Shown here piece by piece: positions 52,901 through 58,900 of a stretch of DNA of 64,000 nt. A program made the translations under genes and the position numbers. Position 1 is the stretch's first letter, and each line of letters opens with the position of its first letter. Below the pieces are notes generated by a model. The model searched no databases and was not told the DNA's origin. It was given only the letters and a program-made list of their open reading frames with translations. The DNA is from Strongylocentrotus droebachiensis (Eukaryota; Echinodermata; Echinoidea; Camarodonta; Strongylocentrotidae): assembly GCA_035222895.1 (NCBI GenBank), contig JAVYIG010002197.1:62001-126000 (forward strand), read 5' to 3'.

Positions 52901-55900
52901 GTATGAATCGAGTATAATAACCTCTTAATAATTAACTAAAGTCAACAACAAAAACTGTATTTCTCGATGGGAATTCATTTACCTATAGTTCACATTCAAT
53001 AAAACGTGTTCTATAAAAAAAAACTAGCAAAATCATTATCCATTGTCAACAAGATTTGATGGTGCCAAAATGTGACTCGGTGATAAAAGTGAGGTGCAGT
53101 AATACTTCATTTCTTTTTACAAAATCTTTTTACAAAATAAAATAATATAGGGTGGGTGAGGTAAATGGGTACCTGGCAGGAATTAATTCCTTGAAATGCT
53201 GGAGCGCTGTAATGGCAGCTAGGCCGGGGTAATAACAAATGCGCCTAGATAGACGGCGCTATAGAAATGCCTATAATTACTATTATTATGTTAATGATAC
53301 AAACGTATCTGGAAAGATTAAAAATAGTGTGTGGACTTCCCTCCCCTTCCTTTTACAGTATACCAACCTCAGTTTCAAACCTTATTTTTTCAACCTTTAT
53401 CGTCCATTTCCTCTTTCTGCAGAACACGCCAGTCACTTCCACATTGACTGCAATCTGTGTGTGTGTTTCGGCGGCAATGAGATCTGCTCTAAACGACAGT
53501 GCCTGACCTCCGAGATGACCTCTGAAGAGAGGAGACGTTACACCGGCCTACCCTGCGACTGCACCGATCAGTTTGTTCCAGTCTGCGCCAAAAATGGCAA
53601 GACATACCCTAGTGCTTGCATTGCCAAGTGAGTGTTATTGAAGCAGTTTTTCAGTACTTTGATATTTCTCAAAATGGAGCATGATTGAAAGATATGATAA
53701 AGGAGAATAGGAGAATGATACCAAACTGTGCAATATTAAACTTCAAACAGGATCATTTTTTTAATATTTTTTAAATGAATTTTTGAGGGGAGGGGGGCTT
53801 TAGCTCTTTCTAGAATCTGCTCTTTCAATTCAAACCATAGGGTAGGTATAGTTTACTGTATATAATAGTATTGGAATTGCTAATACATCAATACATGACT
53901 AGTTATTCAGCTATTCAAGATATAAATCATTTTATTTCATTTATTCATAACTCATTAGCCATGATGCTCTCTCTCTTTAAAAAAATATTTTAATCTATTT
54001 TCACTCCTTAACAAAGTTCCCATGGGAGGGGGGGGGGCAGAATCTACCCCTCCCTGTCTCAGAGACCATCACAATAATCCAGCCTTTCTTACGGTTATAT
54101 ACTAATACTTATCATGTTGTGGGTGTCTCTTCTTTCAGATGCGTTGGTAACTTCAACGATGAGCAGCTTGAAATAGGAACGTGTGCGTTGAATTCACCCT
54201 GCCAATCAAACCCTTGTAATCTGGGTTACAGGTAAGAATTCTTCTCACAACATTCTTAGCCCGTTGACTACTAAATTCTGTCAAACCTTTTAGTTTGATA
54301 CTGCAGCCAACTGGTTACCAGCTAATACTTCAGTCAGAGCAACAAAACCAACAACAGACCATAACAAACTTTTTACATTACCCCCAGTGGCCAATAATTA
54401 GTCAGTTTGGTGATGTGACTATAACGGTTGAATTAGGGCAGTCAAACCTATTTCAAACAATTTGAGGGTCAGAATCTGAATATTTGAATGATAAGAAAAA
54501 TCAGGGATACAGATTGGTTATTGAATAAAATCGAACCCCCCCCCCCCCCAAAAAAAAAAAAAAAATTATTCATATTAATAAGTCACTAGAAATTATGCAC
54601 CACAAACAGAGGCATAGTAGACTGCCCTCAACATTTTTGCTGGATAAGGTTCAAACTACATGTTCATTGGTTGCAATAACTGTGCCCAGTTACCTTTTAT
54701 TCATGTATCCATCCAATCTTGACATGTTTATTATCAAATCCATTCATTACCCCAGTCTTAGTATAGGAACCACCTTTTCCTATGGGCTGGAGATAGATGC
54801 ATGATCATCTCAAAATTGTACAGTTACATGTACATGTACATCAGTCATAAGAATATTTATGATCATTTTTGTGATTTTTACACTTGTTCTTGTTGCAGAT
54901 GTGTTCCTAAGCGCAGAGTATGCCTCAGCGTGAATTTTGCCGCCTGCCCTCAATATGACTGCAGTAAGTTTTTGTTCTAAGCAATATTTTGAAACCATTT
55001 GTAAGATTGCTATCTGAGTACACTCTCAGACGAGACTTTAATTACGAAATAGGAAAAGATATCAGTGTGTTATTTCTAGATGTGTGTTTAAAAGAATCAA
55101 GCATTGGTCTGAGTCGCAAAAAATGTTCACAAGTCCTTCTTTACCACCAGGTTTTGGGGCAGTGGTTTTTGGGCAGTGGTTTTTGTTTCATCGATAACAT
55201 TTGGCAAACATCTCCCATTTCATGTAATTTCAATTCACTTCATCTAGGATCCATAGATATGTCATGTATCTTTACAATGAATGTTCCTGTATAGTGTTTC
55301 TGGTTGAAAATTGTGGACCCAATTAGTCCTAACACATTGTTCAACACCACTTCTGTCGCAGGATTTTCCACCTGTCAGGCACAGAAGGGCCTAAAAGTAG
55401 TGCATACTTTTTGAATTGATATCTTGTGGTTAGATTTTCTGACATGATTATCCTCATTTTTCTTTTCCCTATAGTTATTACAACGGACGATTGTGACGTA
55501 GATACATATGCTCCAGTATGCGACACCAACCACAAAACACATCCTAACATGTGTACGCTGCATAGCCTCGGAGGAGAGCTGGCCTACAGAGGGCGCTGTC
55601 AGGTAAGGATCTAACCCTTCTGTTTTGTGAAATGGAGCCCTGATCAGAAAGTTTGTCATGAATGTTATGAGCTGAAAAAGGGGAAGACAGGTCAATTTAA
55701 CTCTGGTAGCTTTATATTAGTCTATGCTTTCGTACAAAAGCGTTGAAATTAATTTTAATGTCTCGTATAACCTTTTGAGAAATGACTTCATATCTTCTGA
55801 AGATAAGCAAGTTATTGTTAGTGTTGCTTGGGAGGAGAGGGGGGGGGGGGGGCTGAGTCTTTGTAGGGTATTTAATGTGTATATTTCATTTGTATCCCCT

Positions 55901-58900
55901 TTGTTATCATTTCATATAATATGTTCAGGTTCCTTCTGTTTCACAAGCCTTATTTGCTTCTTTTGAAGGAATCTTTTCATCTATTTTTTACCAATGTATG
56001 TACAGTCAAACCTGTCTATAGCGACCGCCCATGGGAAACACCAAAAGTGGTATTTGTAGACAGGGGGTCTTTGTAGACAGGTTCCTTTAGTACATGTTTC
56101 AAATGAAAAACCATTTTCAAGGGAAATAAAAAAATGTGGTCTTTGTAGACAGGTGGTCACTAAAACAGGTTTGACTGTATTTATCTCTGTTATATGTGTT
56201 TTAATATTGTTGGATGATGAATAAAAAATAAAATTGAAATTGAATTTAAATTGTTATTTTCAGATGGACTGTCATAGCTCCATGAGTCAGCAGGTCTGCG
56301 GTCACAACGGAGAGACCTACTCTAGTGAATGCGAGGCATGGAGTGACAGGACAACGGTAGACTACTACGGTCCCTGTCAGGCTGTGGGTACACTCACAGG
56401 TAAGTCTCTTGTCTCTTGTCAAGCTAAAAAAAAGGCTTTCTGACATTCACTCCTTTGACATTTGCTTGCTCCCAGCTGTATTTTGTCATAGATGTATGGG
56501 ATTTGAGGTTGGGATTATGACAGGGTTTGGGTTAGGGTTCAGGTTAAGGTAAGGATTAGGTACTTTCAATTAGTTGGATTCTGGGTTAAAGTTAGCAGAA
56601 TATTATTGACCACTAAGAAATGGTTGCCAGAGAATGTGTCATACAACCCTGGTTAATCATGTATTATGTGAAAGATGTAGGTTAAGATTGTTACAGAATT
56701 TTAGGTTAGGGTAAGGATTAGGTACATTTTGGGGTTCAGGGTTGAAGTTAGCAGTTATTTAGTGTAGGAAATTGACCACTAAGAACAGTTGTCAGAGAAC
56801 CTAACATGACTTTCCTATTATACTCTCTTTGTTTAATTGCTGAAACTAACCCCTTTTATGATATATAAGCCCTAGCTTCCACAGCAAAAGCAAGAATTTA
56901 ATTTCACCTAAGTGAATAATTGAAGCATTCAGCTTTTCAAATGTCACTTTTACAGTCACAGTTCTAGACATAAAATTTGGTAGATGGATGTTTAACTTGA
57001 AATAAAGAGAATTCTTGATTGCCAAACAAGTTACATTGTTGACCAGGACTCATCTAGTAATTTTGACTCTTTGGATTGTAAATAAAAGCCATAAGATTTT
57101 GAAAGCAATGCTTTCCCACTAGCACAAGGGTTTAATTTGAGACATAATTTTCTGTCTTTCAGGAGAGGAAGATATTGAGATACAATGCACGACGGTAGAC
57201 TGCCCAGAAGTTACTGCACCCGATATATGTGTAGCAGTGACACCCCCAGGCAGCTGCTGCCCAATTTGTGGTATGTATTTACAAACACTGGAAGACTGTA
57301 TTCTGTGATTTGCATGGATATTTGGATATCATTAAATATTGCAGTTACTAGCTTAATTAGCTTGATGTTGATGATGATGTTGATGATGTTGATTGCAGTG
57401 ATGATGATGGTGATGATGATGATGATTTTAATGGTAATTGAAGTGATGACTATGGTGATGATGGTTATGAAACTGATGGTAATGATGTTTTTAATTGTAT
57501 GGTTGATAATTTTGATTGATGATTTTATTGACAGTCCTATTTTTAAAATTCATTAGAGTAACTGAGCTATATGATGACTAAATCAAAGATTTATTTCATT
57601 GGACTGTGTTATTTGGCAACTAGGCATTCCAAACAGAAGTTATTATAATCATCGCTAAAAATATCATTGCAATAATCATAACCTCCTTTCATAATGCCTG
57701 GTTGACACACAAACAACACAATCAGATAATTTTTGTTTTCTCTCAGTCATAGCAAATTAATCCAAGTCACATGGAATTGGAGATTACTATCAACTATATT
57801 CATGATCAAAGTAAGCTAGATTATAATTTTCTGCTCCTCTTTTCTTTTCAGCCGGTCAAGTTCGTATCTTATTCAGCGAGGGTGAGGTAGATAGGGTCGT
57901 CACAGCTTCAGGGAGTCGGGGTCTATCGTTGGACTCGATACTAGACGGGTTACGCAGAGAGGTGGCAGTGGTAAGTGACCTTAGCTGACCCTTAAGTGAC
58001 CTAAGTCGACCCTTAAGTGACCAAGATGCAAATAAAAAGTCCAAGTTGTTCACTCTGTGTGGAAGGTTTAACATGAGTTCCAAGATTTCAACACTTCAAT
58101 GTGGGCAGAAACATGGAGATTTGTGCCCATTTAAACACTTGATTTCCCTGCAAACAAAGAAAATGTATATTGTACAAATATGACTATTTATGAATTTTAA
58201 GGATGCTCTTTGGTAAAACTACCCTCAATTTAAAGCATTTAAGGATGATTCCACAATATCCATGTATCTTATTGTCTACTTCTTTATATTTTTGTACATA
58301 ATGCCTTTCGATTTTTATTTTGTGGATGTTTTGCCCAGGAGATCTCTGTCTTCAATGGTGGATAAACCATTTCCCTGTTATGCAGTAATAATATTTAAAG
58401 AAAGAGATTACTGCTTTTTGTTGAACATACAGTAAAGCCCAAGAACCCATACTCATTAGGCGTATTAAAAAAAAGATGTTGTATTGCCCTTTGCGACTGA
58501 CCCACAAATCTAGAAATCTACGGTCGGCTTTTAAAAAAAGTTTTTTTATAAAAATTTTTTACTGTTTTTTAGAGAAAAAAATGTCTAATGAATGAAATAA
58601 AAAAGCATTCAAAACTGAGAAATGTCAGCCTATGGAGAGAGGGGAAAAAAAAGGGTTTTTTTTTCTTCTGATGACCGACCCCTAAAGGGCAATACAACAT
58701 CTTTTGTTTAAAGGTAGTATGTAAGTAAGTATGTAATTATGTATTGAGTTTTTGACTCTCCTGCATAAAATCAAGATTAGGATCTTTTAACTTTGCTTAA
58801 TTCCAAGCAATTAGTTCTGGTCCATAGCAATGTTTTTGGTTGCATTGCTGGCAATGAATTCAATGATAATTAATCCCTCATGCTTGTTTTTTCTCTCTCT

